Shown here in pieces: positions 19,368 through 28,711 of a stretch of 64,000 nt of DNA. Positions within the stretch are counted from its first letter, which is position 1. Each line of letters begins with the position of its first letter. The position numbers and the translations under genes were made by a program. The notes beneath the pieces are model-generated. The model had not been told where the DNA came from, made no database searches, and worked only from the letters and a program-made list of their open reading frames with translations. Source of the DNA: Leptospiraceae bacterium (lineage in GTDB: Bacteria > Spirochaetota > Leptospiria > Leptospirales > Leptonemataceae). The DNA lies in assembly GCA_026418015.1 (NCBI GenBank), contig JAOACE010000021.1, positions 167,298-231,297 on the forward strand, read 5' to 3'.

Positions 19368-20450
19368 TTATTCCCCTTCTTCTTCGATACGTTTTTTCTC
19401 TATTTTAAAAATTGCAATTGCTTGTCTTTTTTTGGAATCTATAAACTTTGTTCCTCCCATTTTGGTAACTTGATCGAAGTATTTTTGTGCTTTGTCTAAA
19501 TCCCCTTGATACCATTTTGCAACAGCTAAATTCCATAAAGCCGCTTTAGATGTGCCACCACTTTCTTCTAATGCAGCATCCCAAGATTTAATTGCTTGTT
19601 CTACATCGCCAGCTTCTATCCATTTTATTCCATCTTGTAATAACAATTCTACTGTTTTTTTATCCCCAATTTCTATTTCTTTGTCCTTCTCTTCGAGTGG
19701 TATCATTACAGTAACAACACGCGGAGATAATCTATCTGCAATTTTTTTGGTAGCATTTTTTAAAGCTTCGTTAAAAGCAACTAATTCCGATGGACATTGC
19801 CTATTTCCCACTTGATTTTCCAATCGATAAGGTTCTTGAACAGAATAACTTATAGAGCGTCCTGTCTCTACGTTTACAAGTGTTCCTTCTACAAATACTG
19901 TTAAATATAAAACACCTGTTGGTCTAGAAATTGTTGTATTATCTGTTTTTACTTCTGCCCCCTTTGCTGCCATCGCTAATTGTAATGCGGCAGCGGCAGC
20001 AGCAGCGGCATCTTTTAATAATTCGATTTTACATTCCACACGAGGAACAGCCGTCATATTAACATAAAAAAGATGATCTACATTTAATTCTTGTCCTAAT
20101 GCTTGTTGGTTTCTTGTAATACCAGTTTGACTTCGAGCTAATTCATCGTATCTTTGTGATCTACTATCAATATCTACCACAATATAATAACCATATTCTT
20201 CTAAGGTAGTTTTCATCGCTGCACGGATAGTTTCCTGCCATTCACTTGCAAGGCCATATCGATCTAATCCTCTTCTTACTGCTGGTGGAAGTTCTTTTGC
20301 CACAACACCAACTTTTCTTTTCCCTTCTAATACTTGCTTTAATTTTTTTCCTTCTGTTCCCTCGGGAAATTTAGGAAATTTAATAGGAACACTCGCACCA
20401 CAACCTAAAAATAAAATTATTACCATAAAATTTAAGATATTTCTTTTCAT
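19368..20450 (-). CDS. LipL41-like outer-membrane lipoprotein, paralogue 1
   Basis: 360 residues. The signal ends in LFLGCG (Cys17), preceded by an AAGGATC ribosome binding site. LipL41-type segments are visible: KFPEGTEGKKLKQVL, RSQTGITRNQQALG, SRPTGVLYLTVFVEGTL, VNVETGRSISY, CPSELVAFNEAL, DRLSPRV, and a C-terminal TPR-like unit (AALWNLAVAKWYQGDLDKAQKYFDQV). LipL41 is an abundant surface-layer lipoprotein of Leptospira reported to bind haemin. A run of nine Ala residues encoded near 19990-20015 marks a low-complexity insert missing from paralogue 2. Confidence 0.75.
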   Translation of the reverse strand: MKRNILNFMVIILFLGCGASVPIKFPKFPEGTEGKKLKQVLEGKRKVGVVAKELPPAVRRGLDRYGLASEWQETIRAAMKTTLEEYGYYIVVDIDSRSQRYDELARSQTGITRNQQALGQELNVDHLFYVNMTAVPRVECKIELLKDAAAAAAAALQLAMAAKGAEVKTDNTTISRPTGVLYLTVFVEGTLVNVETGRSISYSVQEPYRLENQVGNRQCPSELVAFNEALKNATKKIADRLSPRVVTVMIPLEEKDKEIEIGDKKTVELLLQDGIKWIEAGDVEQAIKSWDAALEESGGTSKAALWNLAVAKWYQGDLDKAQKYFDQVTKMGGTKFIDSKKRQAIAIFKIEKKRIEEEGE

Positions 20451-20597
20451 AAAAGATCCTTGTTTATTTCACTTTATCGTAATTTGATTTATTTGCAAGA
20501 ATATTTTTTAGATTCAAGATTTTTTTTGTAAAATAATATAATTATGAAATATATCTAAAAATATAGACAATATCCATTTTAATTTTTTTATGTTTTT

Positions 20598-21023
20598 ATG
20601 CTTTGGAAAAAATTGCTGTTGGGTATTCTTTTACTTTTTTTATCTTGTCTTTATTTTGCAAAAAAAACCATCACCATCGGAAATACAGAAATATACGATC
20701 AAATTCCAACAATATGCAATAAAATAAAAGGTCTAAACAAAGAGAAGGTGGTTTTATCATTTAGCGAAAAAGAATTAATCCAAAATTATGGAATCACAAA
20801 CTTAGTCTACTTTAAAGATAATTCTGGTCCTATATTATATGGAACCCTCTACTACATGGATTTCGATAATGATATTTATTGTATGGCACTAATGAATGGA
20901 AAAATTGCCGTCATTAAACAGCCGAATTTAAATGGCAAAATGTTTCATCAAATCTGTTATCCATTAGCAAAATGCGAAATCTACGACGAAAAAAACTTTA
21001 TTTATAATATATTAAAAGATTGA
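20598..21023 (+). CDS. Hypothetical small exported protein between the LipL41-like genes
   Basis: 141 residues. A basic start and hydrophobic run end at LLFLSC (Cys17), so it may be a lipoprotein or may keep an uncleaved anchor. The mature part has four further Cys residues and a beta-rich pattern (GPILYGTLYYMDFDNDIYCMALMNGKIAVI). It sits on the opposite strand between the two LipL41-like genes and ends 1 base from paralogue 2. I recognise no family. In Leptospira, LipL41 has a small chaperone gene nearby (Lep); I see no clear resemblance, so this is only a positional thought. Confidence 0.5.
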   Translation: MLWKKLLLGILLLFLSCLYFAKKTITIGNTEIYDQIPTICNKIKGLNKEKVVLSFSEKELIQNYGITNLVYFKDNSGPILYGTLYYMDFDNDIYCMALMNGKIAVIKQPNLNGKMFHQICYPLAKCEIYDEKNFIYNILKD

Positions 21024-21024
21024 T

Positions 21025-22098
21025 TTAATCTTCCTCTTCTTCGATGCGTTTTTTTTCTTGCTTAAAAATAGTATAAAATTTTCTTTTAGAAGAATCAAAA
21101 AAATCTGATCCTCCTAACTTCATTGCTTGATCAAAATACTTCTGAGCTTGTTCTAATTCTCCCTGATACCACATAGCAACAGCTATATTCCAATAAGCGG
21201 ATTTAGATGTTCCTTCGGATTCTTCTAATGCTAGTTGCCAAGATTTGATGGCTTCTTCAACATTTCCAGATTCCATCCATTTAACGCCATCTTCTAATAA
21301 TTGATTTACAAGTTTTTTATTTCCAACACTGATTGATGGATCTTTTTCTTCTAATGGAACAGGAATGATTTCCACACGAGGTGACAACCTATCTGCAATC
21401 TTCTTAGCAGCTGTTTTAATCGCTTCGTTAAAAGCTACTAATTCCGAAGGACAATCGGGATTTCCCACAAAGCCAGACAATACATATGGCTCTTGACTTG
21501 AACTACTGATAGAACGACCTGTTTCTATGTTCACTAGGGTTGCTTCTAGAAAGATTGTTAAATATAAAATTCGTTGAATTTCTTTTGTTGGCACTATTTC
21601 TGATATTTCTACAATACCATCTTTTGTTTTAATCCTTTTTTTAACTTGTCTATAATTTGTAATTGTTTCTGTCTTACATTCTAAACGCGGTGCTGCTGTC
21701 ATGTTCACATAAAATAAATGATCGATGTTAAGTTCTTGTCCTAATGCCTTTTGATTTTTCGTTATCCCAGTTTGACTTCTTGCCAATTCATTATATCTTT
21801 GAGATCTACTTTCTATATCTACAACAACATAATAACCATATTCTTCTAAGGTCGTTTTCATTGCTGCACGAACTGTTTCTTGCCATTCGTTATAATTTTG
21901 GTATTTGATTAAGTTATTCTTTATATCGTTGGGTAATTCTTTTACTACAACAGCTATCTTTTTTTTATTTTTTAAAACCTGTCTTAACTTACTGCCTTCT
22001 ATTCCTTCGGGAAACTTAGGATACTTAATGGGTACAGTTGTTTTACAAGAAATTAGAAATATAAATAAAAATAGATAAAAATTAATATAAAATTTCAT
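21025..22098 (-). CDS. LipL41-like outer-membrane lipoprotein, paralogue 2
   Basis: 357 residues, closely related to the protein encoded at 19368-20450 along its length (KYPKFPEGIEGSKLRQVL, SRSQRYNELARSQTGITKNQ, NIDHLFYVNMTAAPRLECK, DRLSPRVEIIPVPLEEKD, and a TPR-like C-terminus). The signal ends in FLISC (Cys18). In place of the poly-Ala insert it has a charged stretch (about residues 157-182). Its ATG overlaps the last four bases of the CARF-HEPN gene, so the two are translationally coupled. It has no separate ribosome binding site. Confidence 0.75.
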   Translation of the reverse strand: MKFYINFYLFLFIFLISCKTTVPIKYPKFPEGIEGSKLRQVLKNKKKIAVVVKELPNDIKNNLIKYQNYNEWQETVRAAMKTTLEEYGYYVVVDIESRSQRYNELARSQTGITKNQKALGQELNIDHLFYVNMTAAPRLECKTETITNYRQVKKRIKTKDGIVEISEIVPTKEIQRILYLTIFLEATLVNIETGRSISSSSQEPYVLSGFVGNPDCPSELVAFNEAIKTAAKKIADRLSPRVEIIPVPLEEKDPSISVGNKKLVNQLLEDGVKWMESGNVEEAIKSWQLALEESEGTSKSAYWNIAVAMWYQGELEQAQKYFDQAMKLGGSDFFDSSKRKFYTIFKQEKKRIEEEED

Positions 22099-23330
22099 AA
22101 TAATTTTTTTAATTCTTCTAATATTTGCTTAATATGATTAGAAAGATTATCCAAAGATTCTTCTTTACCACCAAATCCTGCATGGACAAAATTATTTCTT
22201 ATATTTTTTATGCTATTTAAGTAATGTTGTATTTTATCGATTGAATCAATTTTTTTGATACTATTCTTAATCTCGATTTCTTCGTCATTTAGCGCACTGA
22301 ATGGATCATTAATGAAAATAAACTTAATGACCTTTTGTCTAAACTCGTAATCGTCCCATTTATCCGTTTTATTAATTTTAAACAATACCAAGCTTACGAT
22401 AAATTCTCTTAAAAGTACAACAGATTGGAGGATTAAGTTTTTCTCTAAATATTTTTCCATTAATGTGATTTGGAATTTTAATTGATTTATATCTAATATC
22501 TTTGGATCTTCTAATGTTAATTTATCAATATCTTCCTTTGTTTTATCTAACATGGGAATTAAGTATGGAGCATCTTGTTCTAATTCTTTTTTTAATTTAT
22601 CTAAAGAAATTAAAATGCTTTTTGCTTTTTCTGAAATTTTAGTTACACGAACATTAGAAAATTCATTTGAGAAAGATTTAAAAGAACTTTTTAAAGAAGA
22701 AAATGATTTTGGATTAAGATTTTTATATTTTTTATTTATTAACTTTTCTAAAAAAAATGAATCATACCTATTCATAAACAAATTAACACCTGTGGACCAT
22801 TCTATTAATTCTATCAAATACGAAAGATCAAAAATCGGCGTTTCTTTTTTATTTTTATCTCCTGCTTCATAGGCACCATAGAAAATTTTTTCTATGTGAT
22901 AATTATAAATATTGTTTAAATATAAAAGCGACGAAAAAAATATTAATGGCAAACTTCGAAATCCATGGGTTATATCTAAATAAAAGTTATAATCATGATA
23001 TTTTTCTAGTAAATTCAAGATTTTTTTAAATATCTCTTTTTGTTCTAGTAAGTTTTTGCCTTCGGGAATAATTTCTTCTTCTAATAGATTAATTTTATTT
23101 TTGATTAGTTCATCTTTTAATTCCGATAACGGACTCGAAGCGCTTTCTTTTACGCTTTTTGTTGTAAATATAATTAATTGATCAATTTTATAAAATTTAC
23201 ATATAGCTATAACAATAAACTTGGTTTCGATAAAATCATCTGGCGTGTTTAAATAATATTTGGTTGTTTCGTAGCCCTTACCTGCACTGCCTAAACCTAA
23301 AAAACTTACCAATAGGTTATTTTGGCTCAT
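22095..23330 (-). CDS. CARF-HEPN ribonuclease, Csx1/TM1812 (DxTHG) family, not next to any CRISPR locus
   Basis: 411 residues. The N-terminal CARF-type fold begins VSFLGLGSAGKGYETTKYYL and contains the DxTHG signature as DITHG (residues 119-123) followed by FRSLPLI. The C-terminal helical part ends in a HEPN active-site motif RNNFVH (Arg378, His383). Members of this family are RNases activated by cyclic oligoadenylates made by type III CRISPR complexes. No cas10, cas6, cas1/2 or repeat array occurs in the window. The stop overlaps the start of LipL41-like paralogue 2 by 4 bases. Family assignment is firm from the motifs; activation ligand and role are unknown. Confidence 0.8.
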   Translation of the reverse strand: MSQNNLLVSFLGLGSAGKGYETTKYYLNTPDDFIETKFIVIAICKFYKIDQLIIFTTKSVKESASSPLSELKDELIKNKINLLEEEIIPEGKNLLEQKEIFKKILNLLEKYHDYNFYLDITHGFRSLPLIFFSSLLYLNNIYNYHIEKIFYGAYEAGDKNKKETPIFDLSYLIELIEWSTGVNLFMNRYDSFFLEKLINKKYKNLNPKSFSSLKSSFKSFSNEFSNVRVTKISEKAKSILISLDKLKKELEQDAPYLIPMLDKTKEDIDKLTLEDPKILDINQLKFQITLMEKYLEKNLILQSVVLLREFIVSLVLFKINKTDKWDDYEFRQKVIKFIFINDPFSALNDEEIEIKNSIKKIDSIDKIQHYLNSIKNIRNNFVHAGFGGKEESLDNLSNHIKQILEELKKLL

Positions 23331-23337
23331 TATTAAA

Positions 23338-23365
23338 TTTTTACATTAAGAATTTTTTTTGTCAA
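23338..23365 (-). promoter_or_regulatory. Possible promoter of the CARF-HEPN / LipL41-2 pair
   Basis: On the minus strand a perfect TTGACA (23360-23365) is followed after 16 bases by TAAAAA (23338-23343). Transcription would start about 23331, directly before the ATG at 23328-23330, giving a leaderless message. No Shine-Dalgarno sequence is present, which agrees with this reading. Confidence 0.42.
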
Positions 23366-23370
23366 TTTTT

Positions 23371-23790
23371 TTATAGAATCACTTCTCTTTCTTTTTTTGG
23401 TAAAAACTTACAGGGATAAAATTCAATTTGATGGTTTAATACAGATGTTTTTGGAATTAAGTAATCTACTTTTAAATGATTCAAGAAAAGGGGGGCAAAA
23501 ATCATTGCAATTGAATAATTAAAACCCGTACTTGCAATAATGGTTTTTCCTTTATAGCCCATTTTTCTTGCTTTCTTTAAAAACGTTAATCCTGCTAATT
23601 GAGATTCCATTGTTATATCAGTTAAAATTATATCGTAATAATCGACTCCGTTTTTTTCTAACATTTCTAATGCTTCTTTACCATCGTATGCTCTATCAAT
23701 CGAATAATTTTTCTTTTGGAAATAATCCGAAAGAATTTTTGCATATTTGTCGTTGTCGTCAACTAATAACAAATTTTTTTCATTTGCCAT
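23371..23790 (-). CDS. Single-domain response regulator (receiver protein)
   Basis: 139 residues, a stand-alone REC domain. The acidic pair is at D11-D12 (LLLVDDND), the phospho-acceptor is Asp58 in IILTDITME, the Thr/Ser position is in IIASTGF and the conserved Lys is in YLIPKTS. The segment between the Thr and Lys positions is longer than usual and hydrophobic (IAMIFAPLFLNHLKV). There is no output domain. It lies 12 bases after the ABC exporter gene and 40 bases before the CARF-HEPN gene; no histidine kinase is adjacent. Confidence 0.8.
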   Translation of the reverse strand: MANEKNLLLVDDNDKYAKILSDYFQKKNYSIDRAYDGKEALEMLEKNGVDYYDIILTDITMESQLAGLTFLKKARKMGYKGKTIIASTGFNYSIAMIFAPLFLNHLKVDYLIPKTSVLNHQIEFYPCKFLPKKEREVIL

Positions 23791-23802
23791 ATTTTTCCCT
23801 TC

Positions 23803-25842
23803 TTAACTTAATACTTCACGACTAATTTTTTGAAGCTTAGCATAAAAACCATCTTTTTTAAGCAGAGATTCATGTGTACCCATCTCTACAATTTTACCTT
23901 GGTTTAAAACAATAATAAGATGAGCCTTTTCTATGGTAGAAAGACGATGAGCAATAATAAAAGTAGTTCTGTTCGCAAGTAATCTTTGAAGAGCCTTTTG
24001 CAATAATTTTTCGCTTTTTGTGTCCAGTGCTGAGGTTGCTTCGTCAAAGATCAAGATTTCCGGATTATAATAAATTGCTCTTGCTATGGCTATTCTTTGT
24101 CTTTGTCCACCCGATAGGTTAATGCCTCTTTCGCCGATAATAGTATCATAACCTTCGGGTAATTGCATTATAAAATCATGGGCATAAGCTAATCGCGCTG
24201 CTTTTTCGATTTCTTTCATGGAATAATTTGGAGAACCATAAGCAATGTTATCTTTGATTGTTCCATGGAATAAAAACGTCTCTTGTTGAACAATACCGAT
24301 TCTACTTCTATGATCATGAATATCAAATTCGCGTATATCGATACCATCAAAGAGTATTCTTCCTTCTGTTGGATCAAAAAATCTTGCCAGTAAATCCATT
24401 AAGGTAGATTTTCCACTTCCACTTTCTCCGACAATTGCAATCGTTTGACCTACTTTCACTCTAAACGATATATTATCCAGTACCTTTTTAGTAGTCTCTG
24501 GATAAATAAAAGACACATTTTGGAACTCAATCGTATCTTTAAGTGCTTTTTTAGGATATGGCTTTATTGGGTTTTTCACATCAGAAGGTAATTCTAAAAA
24601 TTCGAGAATTCTTTGCGAAGTAATCGATGCTTGTTTAATTTTTCCTAACATACTCGAAAGCTGGATTACAGGACGAATAATAAACAAGGTCGTCAATAAA
24701 AATGCAAAAAATTCACCACCTGTAAAGTTTGTATAATCAATATAATACACTCCTAATCCAATAATTGCTAATGTATAAATGGTAGATGTCATTTCGATTA
24801 TGTTGGGTCCCATTCTTAAATAAAATATCTCTTTAAAACTCCTCCAACTAAAACGTTGATTCTTTTCTTTTAGTTGTTTTAAAACCTTATCTTCGATTGC
24901 AAAAGAACGAATTGTTTTAATACCTCCTAAAAACTCCTGTAAAATAGAAGAAAGTTCTGCTAATAGATTTTGTGTTCTATAGGATGACTTTCCTATTTTT
25001 TTTAGAATAAAAATCATAGGAAACAAGATCAAAGGAACTGTTAAAGAAGATATAAAAAATAATTTATAATTTAAATAAACTAATAATGCTAGATGAGTAA
25101 TCAAATAAAATATATTCGTGATTGAATCTCTTAAATTACTGGAAATAACGGGAGCGATGAATTCAACATCGTTTACAATTCGACTCATCATATAGCCAGT
25201 TTTTTCGCGATAGAAATAATTAAGGGGCAATTCTCTAAGTTTTTTATAAAGCTTACTGCGAATATCGCGAACTGCTTTATACCCTGCACCAGCAATAAAA
25301 CGAATCGAAATCAAATGAAATATCAATTTTACGAAATAAACAATAAGAATGATTATACTAGAAATAACTACAATCTTTAAGGCAGAATAACCCATCGCAT
25401 TGATGTTTAATTTGGGTCTTATAATATACCTTAATTGAAGCCTTTCAATTTGAGTTAAATGGTCATATTTACTATTGGGTAATTTATTTAAATAGTACAA
25501 ATATTTATTGGATAATTCTTTATCGATTTTCTTGGGTGGTTCGGGAACAAAATAATGATAGTTTTTTTTGTCTAAATTCTGAGAAAAATTAAACAAATCT
25601 ATTAAATTCGATGAAGACGTTAAAGATAGATAAATTACTTTTTGTAAAATCTTTCTTTCGGTCTGAGAAAATTGAACTACAAATTCTGAATCTTTATCCC
25701 CCAATGCATCGAATAAAGGAATAAATAGAGTTAAACTAATGCCATTTAAAATCGCCACAATAAAAGCAAATACCAATCCCAAAAAAAATTGGGATCGGTA
25801 TTGTAAGACATGCTTAAATAACCAAAAGAAATGTTTATACAT
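23803..25842 (-). CDS. ABC transporter, fused permease and ATPase (MsbA-like exporter)
   Basis: 679 residues. The first membrane helix is near residues 15-40. An insert of roughly 110 polar residues follows (about 45-155) before the other helices, so the protein is longer than the usual ~580-600. The ATPase domain has Walker A (VGESGSGKST), Q-loop (VQQETFLFHGT), signature LSGGQRQRIAIARA, Walker B (ILIFDEATSALD) and H-loop (IIAHRLST). The coupling and transmembrane regions resemble lipid and multidrug exporters, so lipid A or lipid export is possible. It lies 5 bases after ccr and 12 before the response regulator. Confidence 0.85.
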   Translation of the reverse strand: MYKHFFWLFKHVLQYRSQFFLGLVFAFIVAILNGISLTLFIPLFDALGDKDSEFVVQFSQTERKILQKVIYLSLTSSSNLIDLFNFSQNLDKKNYHYFVPEPPKKIDKELSNKYLYYLNKLPNSKYDHLTQIERLQLRYIIRPKLNINAMGYSALKIVVISSIIILIVYFVKLIFHLISIRFIAGAGYKAVRDIRSKLYKKLRELPLNYFYREKTGYMMSRIVNDVEFIAPVISSNLRDSITNIFYLITHLALLVYLNYKLFFISSLTVPLILFPMIFILKKIGKSSYRTQNLLAELSSILQEFLGGIKTIRSFAIEDKVLKQLKEKNQRFSWRSFKEIFYLRMGPNIIEMTSTIYTLAIIGLGVYYIDYTNFTGGEFFAFLLTTLFIIRPVIQLSSMLGKIKQASITSQRILEFLELPSDVKNPIKPYPKKALKDTIEFQNVSFIYPETTKKVLDNISFRVKVGQTIAIVGESGSGKSTLMDLLARFFDPTEGRILFDGIDIREFDIHDHRSRIGIVQQETFLFHGTIKDNIAYGSPNYSMKEIEKAARLAYAHDFIMQLPEGYDTIIGERGINLSGGQRQRIAIARAIYYNPEILIFDEATSALDTKSEKLLQKALQRLLANRTTFIIAHRLSTIEKAHLIIVLNQGKIVEMGTHESLLKKDGFYAKLQKISREVLS

Positions 25843-25847
25843 TAGTT

Positions 25848-27098
25848 TTATTGTTCAACGCCTAAACCTTCTTTGGGTGCTCCGACTAGAATAGCCATAT
25901 TTCCATGAGGATGTTTGTTTTCTTTCATCAATTGATGACAATATCCTGTCTCTTCGAATTTAAATGTCTTTGTTAAACATGGATCTACTTTTTTCTGTAT
26001 CACTAATTGATTAAAACCAGCACAATCTTCGTCATTAGCAAAATGGGATCCTTGTAATCGTTTTTGCCTCATCCATAAATAGCGTAAATCTACGGTTGCA
26101 TTATATCCTGTTGTTCCAGCGCAAATCACTACCATACCACCTGTTTCGCACACAAAAATTGATGTAGGAATGGTATCTTGTCCTGGATGTTCAAATACAA
26201 TGGTGGGGTTTCTTTTGTTTGTATATTGCCAGATAGCTTTTCCAAATTCACTTGCTTTCTTTCTCCATTCTGCAAAAACGTCTGGTTTATTGATGTCGTT
26301 TGTTAGTGCGCCCCAGTGATTAAAATGCTTTCTGTTGATTACCCCATCTGCCCCCAATTTTTTACACCATTCGATTTTAGAATCATCAGAAACAACTGCA
26401 ACAACGGTTGCACCAGCTGCTTTAGCTATTTGTATTGCCATGCTACCTAATCCACCAGCACCACCCCATACAAGAACAACATCATCTTCTTTTACATTGT
26501 TTGGCTTCCAGTGATGGAGCATTCTATAAGCAGTTGCACCTACCAACATATAGGCTGCTGCTTGTTCCCACGTTAAATGTTTTGGTTTGGGTAAACATTG
26601 ATGATCTTGAACCAGTGTAAATTGAGCAAATGAACCCCAATTGGTTTCATAACCCCAGATTCTCTGAGAAGGAGCTAACATAGGATCCTTTCCTGCTTTT
26701 ACCCATGGATCATCATGATCCCATTGACCACAATGAATTACTACATGATCCCCAACTTTGACATTTTTAACTTCGCTTCCTACTTTATAGACTATACCAG
26801 AAGCATCGGAACCACCAATATGAAAATCTTCTTTTTCTCCTTTTTTTTGTCTTGCAGCAATTACATTTAGAGGATATCCTAATGCTGCCCATACATTATT
26901 ATAATTTACACCAGCTGCCATTACAGCTACTAATACTTCCCGTGGTCCTGGTTCTGGAATAGGAATTTCTTCGATTTGAAACGCTTTTATTGGATCGCCA
27001 AATCGTTCAGCTCTTATCACCTGTGCATACATTTTTTTGGGAATCACACCAAGTGGCGGTAATTCCCCTATTGGTACAATCTCTGGTCTAACTTGCAT
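25848..27098 (-). CDS. ccr: Crotonyl-CoA carboxylase/reductase
   Basis: 416 residues from ATG 27098 (an in-frame TTG lies three codons upstream). Medium-chain reductase of the ethylmalonyl-CoA pathway, which carboxylates crotonyl-CoA with NADPH to ethylmalonyl-CoA. Diagnostic parts are [17 protein letters not shown] near 63-78, [31 protein letters not shown], the NADPH-binding [16 protein letters not shown] and [15 protein letters not shown] with the His of the CO2 pocket. These separate it from simple crotonyl-CoA reductases. It heads a tightly spaced minus-strand series with an ABC exporter. A second pathway enzyme (Mch-like) is at 37434-38606. Confidence 0.88.
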   Translation of the reverse strand: MQVRPEIVPIGELPPLGVIPKKMYAQVIRAERFGDPIKAFQIEEIPIPEPGPREVLVAVMAAGVNYNNVWAALGYPLNVIAARQKKGEKEDFHIGGSDASGIVYKVGSEVKNVKVGDHVVIHCGQWDHDDPWVKAGKDPMLAPSQRIWGYETNWGSFAQFTLVQDHQCLPKPKHLTWEQAAAYMLVGATAYRMLHHWKPNNVKEDDVVLVWGGAGGLGSMAIQIAKAAGATVVAVVSDDSKIEWCKKLGADGVINRKHFNHWGALTNDINKPDVFAEWRKKASEFGKAIWQYTNKRNPTIVFEHPGQDTIPTSIFVCETGGMVVICAGTTGYNATVDLRYLWMRQKRLQGSHFANDEDCAGFNQLVIQKKVDPCLTKTFKFEETGYCHQLMKENKHPHGNMAILVGAPKEGLGVEQ

Positions 27099-27217
27099 AA
27101 AAACCAAATTTTAAATTACAAGAATTTTTACTACTTTTTTTAAAATTTTTTACGTCTACATAAAATAAACAATTTTCACGAAAGAAAATATATTTTTTTT
27201 GTTATTTTAGTGCAGTT

Positions 27218-28708
27218 ATGGAACCTAAGAAAAAAGAATATAAATTATTTACGTTTACCCCAGAAATCATGCAACAGATTGCAGAAACAAAAGAGATTCC
27301 TGTTCATTTTTATAACAAAGAAGGACAAATTGTTATTTATAAAAAAAAGAATGCAAGCGAAGTAGAAATTGATCGTTTATTTCGTTATACCCAACAAGGA
27401 ACTCTTTATTATGATGTTGATGATAGCGAAACCTTAGGAATTAAAGATAAACAAACAAGAGATATTCCAGAAGGATTTACAGATACAAAATTATTAACAG
27501 AAAAAAATGCACAAGACTTAACCCAAGAAACCAGATCCATTTTTAGTACGCTTAAAAAAACTGCAATTACATCCATCCATGCAAGAAGAACTAGCGAAAA
27601 ACTTACACAAGTTTTTAAAGACTTCGAAAGCAATCCAGATTCTTTAACTGGACTTGTTAACATTATCGAGCTTTTAGCAGGCAAAAAAAACGAATACGAA
27701 GTAGAATTAGCTACCAAACGCGTTGTTGTAGCAATGGCAATGAAAACACGGGGTATTTCTTCTCAGAATTATAAAGAAGATGGAAGCTTTTATAAACGTA
27801 TCAATAATTTAATGATGAGTGCACTTTTGTGTGATATTAGTTATTCAAAAATGAACCTACCCGACAAAACTTTTTTAGACTTAAAAGACATGAACTATAT
27901 TAAAAATCACCCCATTCTATCGTATTTATTAGTAGCACATGAACCAACGATCCATCCAGAAATTAAAAGAAATATATTGGTTCACCATAGACCTATGAGG
28001 TATGATCCCCAAACTAATAACTATCCTACTAAAGAATTTATATTGACTAAACTAAAAGAAATTCAATTAAAATTTTCTAATGATCCGAAGAAAAAAACAA
28101 TTGTCGAAGATATAGAAACACAATTAAAGCTTTTAAAAGAAGATATACCTTATGACGAGGATGCTGCCATCTTATGTATTGCATCAGAATTCGCATCGTT
28201 AACATCCAAAGTTCCTTGGCGAAATGCATTTTCTCCGATAAGAGCTGTGCAGATGATTGTAAACAATTCTTATTTTACCTACCCAGATAGAACCATCAGA
28301 GAATTTTTAGATCATACCGCAATTAGTTTATGCGATAATAAAAAAGCAATCCGCGAAGGTGATTTTGTGATAATGACAAATACCACTACAACTGGTAAAG
28401 TATATTTCGAAGCAGGACAAGTGACAAATACGAATCGTTATCAGAGTAAACCCGGTATAGATAGAATTGCAACAATTAATCCTATCATAAAAAATACACC
28501 TAAATTACATTTTGCTGGCTTTGATGTAAAAAACCTCCAAATCGATCGACGTTATGCACACTTTGAACTTTTACAAGATGATTCGCGAAAGATAGTCTAT
28601 GTTATTAACCCAGATTATGACGAACAACTTTACGAAACATTATTTAAGTTAATTAAAGGAAAGTATTCTAAGGGCAATATAATATCGCCAAATAAAGTTG
28701 TAATTTAA
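27218..28708 (+). CDS. Degenerate HD-GYP-domain protein
   Basis: 496 residues. The N-terminal ~100 residues are charged with no recognised domain. A helical core then follows the HD-GYP layout: ALLCDISYSKM (residues 202-211, where HD is expected but CD is found), NHP (230-232), a His pair (256-257) and NNYP (267-270) in place of GYP. A C-terminal region (about 380-496) is beta-rich and looks like a small PilZ-like or DUF-type module. Key metal ligands are changed, so c-di-GMP hydrolysis is doubtful; a binding or scaffold role is more likely. The next gene starts 3 bases later. Confidence 0.6.
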   Translation: MEPKKKEYKLFTFTPEIMQQIAETKEIPVHFYNKEGQIVIYKKKNASEVEIDRLFRYTQQGTLYYDVDDSETLGIKDKQTRDIPEGFTDTKLLTEKNAQDLTQETRSIFSTLKKTAITSIHARRTSEKLTQVFKDFESNPDSLTGLVNIIELLAGKKNEYEVELATKRVVVAMAMKTRGISSQNYKEDGSFYKRINNLMMSALLCDISYSKMNLPDKTFLDLKDMNYIKNHPILSYLLVAHEPTIHPEIKRNILVHHRPMRYDPQTNNYPTKEFILTKLKEIQLKFSNDPKKKTIVEDIETQLKLLKEDIPYDEDAAILCIASEFASLTSKVPWRNAFSPIRAVQMIVNNSYFTYPDRTIREFLDHTAISLCDNKKAIREGDFVIMTNTTTTGKVYFEAGQVTNTNRYQSKPGIDRIATINPIIKNTPKLHFAGFDVKNLQIDRRYAHFELLQDDSRKIVYVINPDYDEQLYETLFKLIKGKYSKGNIISPNKVVI

Positions 28709-28711
28709 TGC

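Noticed and set aside
19981..20020. GC-rich triplet repeat as a mobile or regulatory repeat
   Set aside because: It is a run of Ala codons within the LipL41-like gene, so a coding low-complexity tract.
20598..21023. Lep chaperone of LipL41
   Set aside because: Position is suggestive but no sequence resemblance could be recognised, so it is left as hypothetical.
22000..23400. CRISPR array beside the CARF-HEPN gene
   Set aside because: No direct repeats with regular spacers were found on either side, and no cas genes are present; only the RNase is supported.
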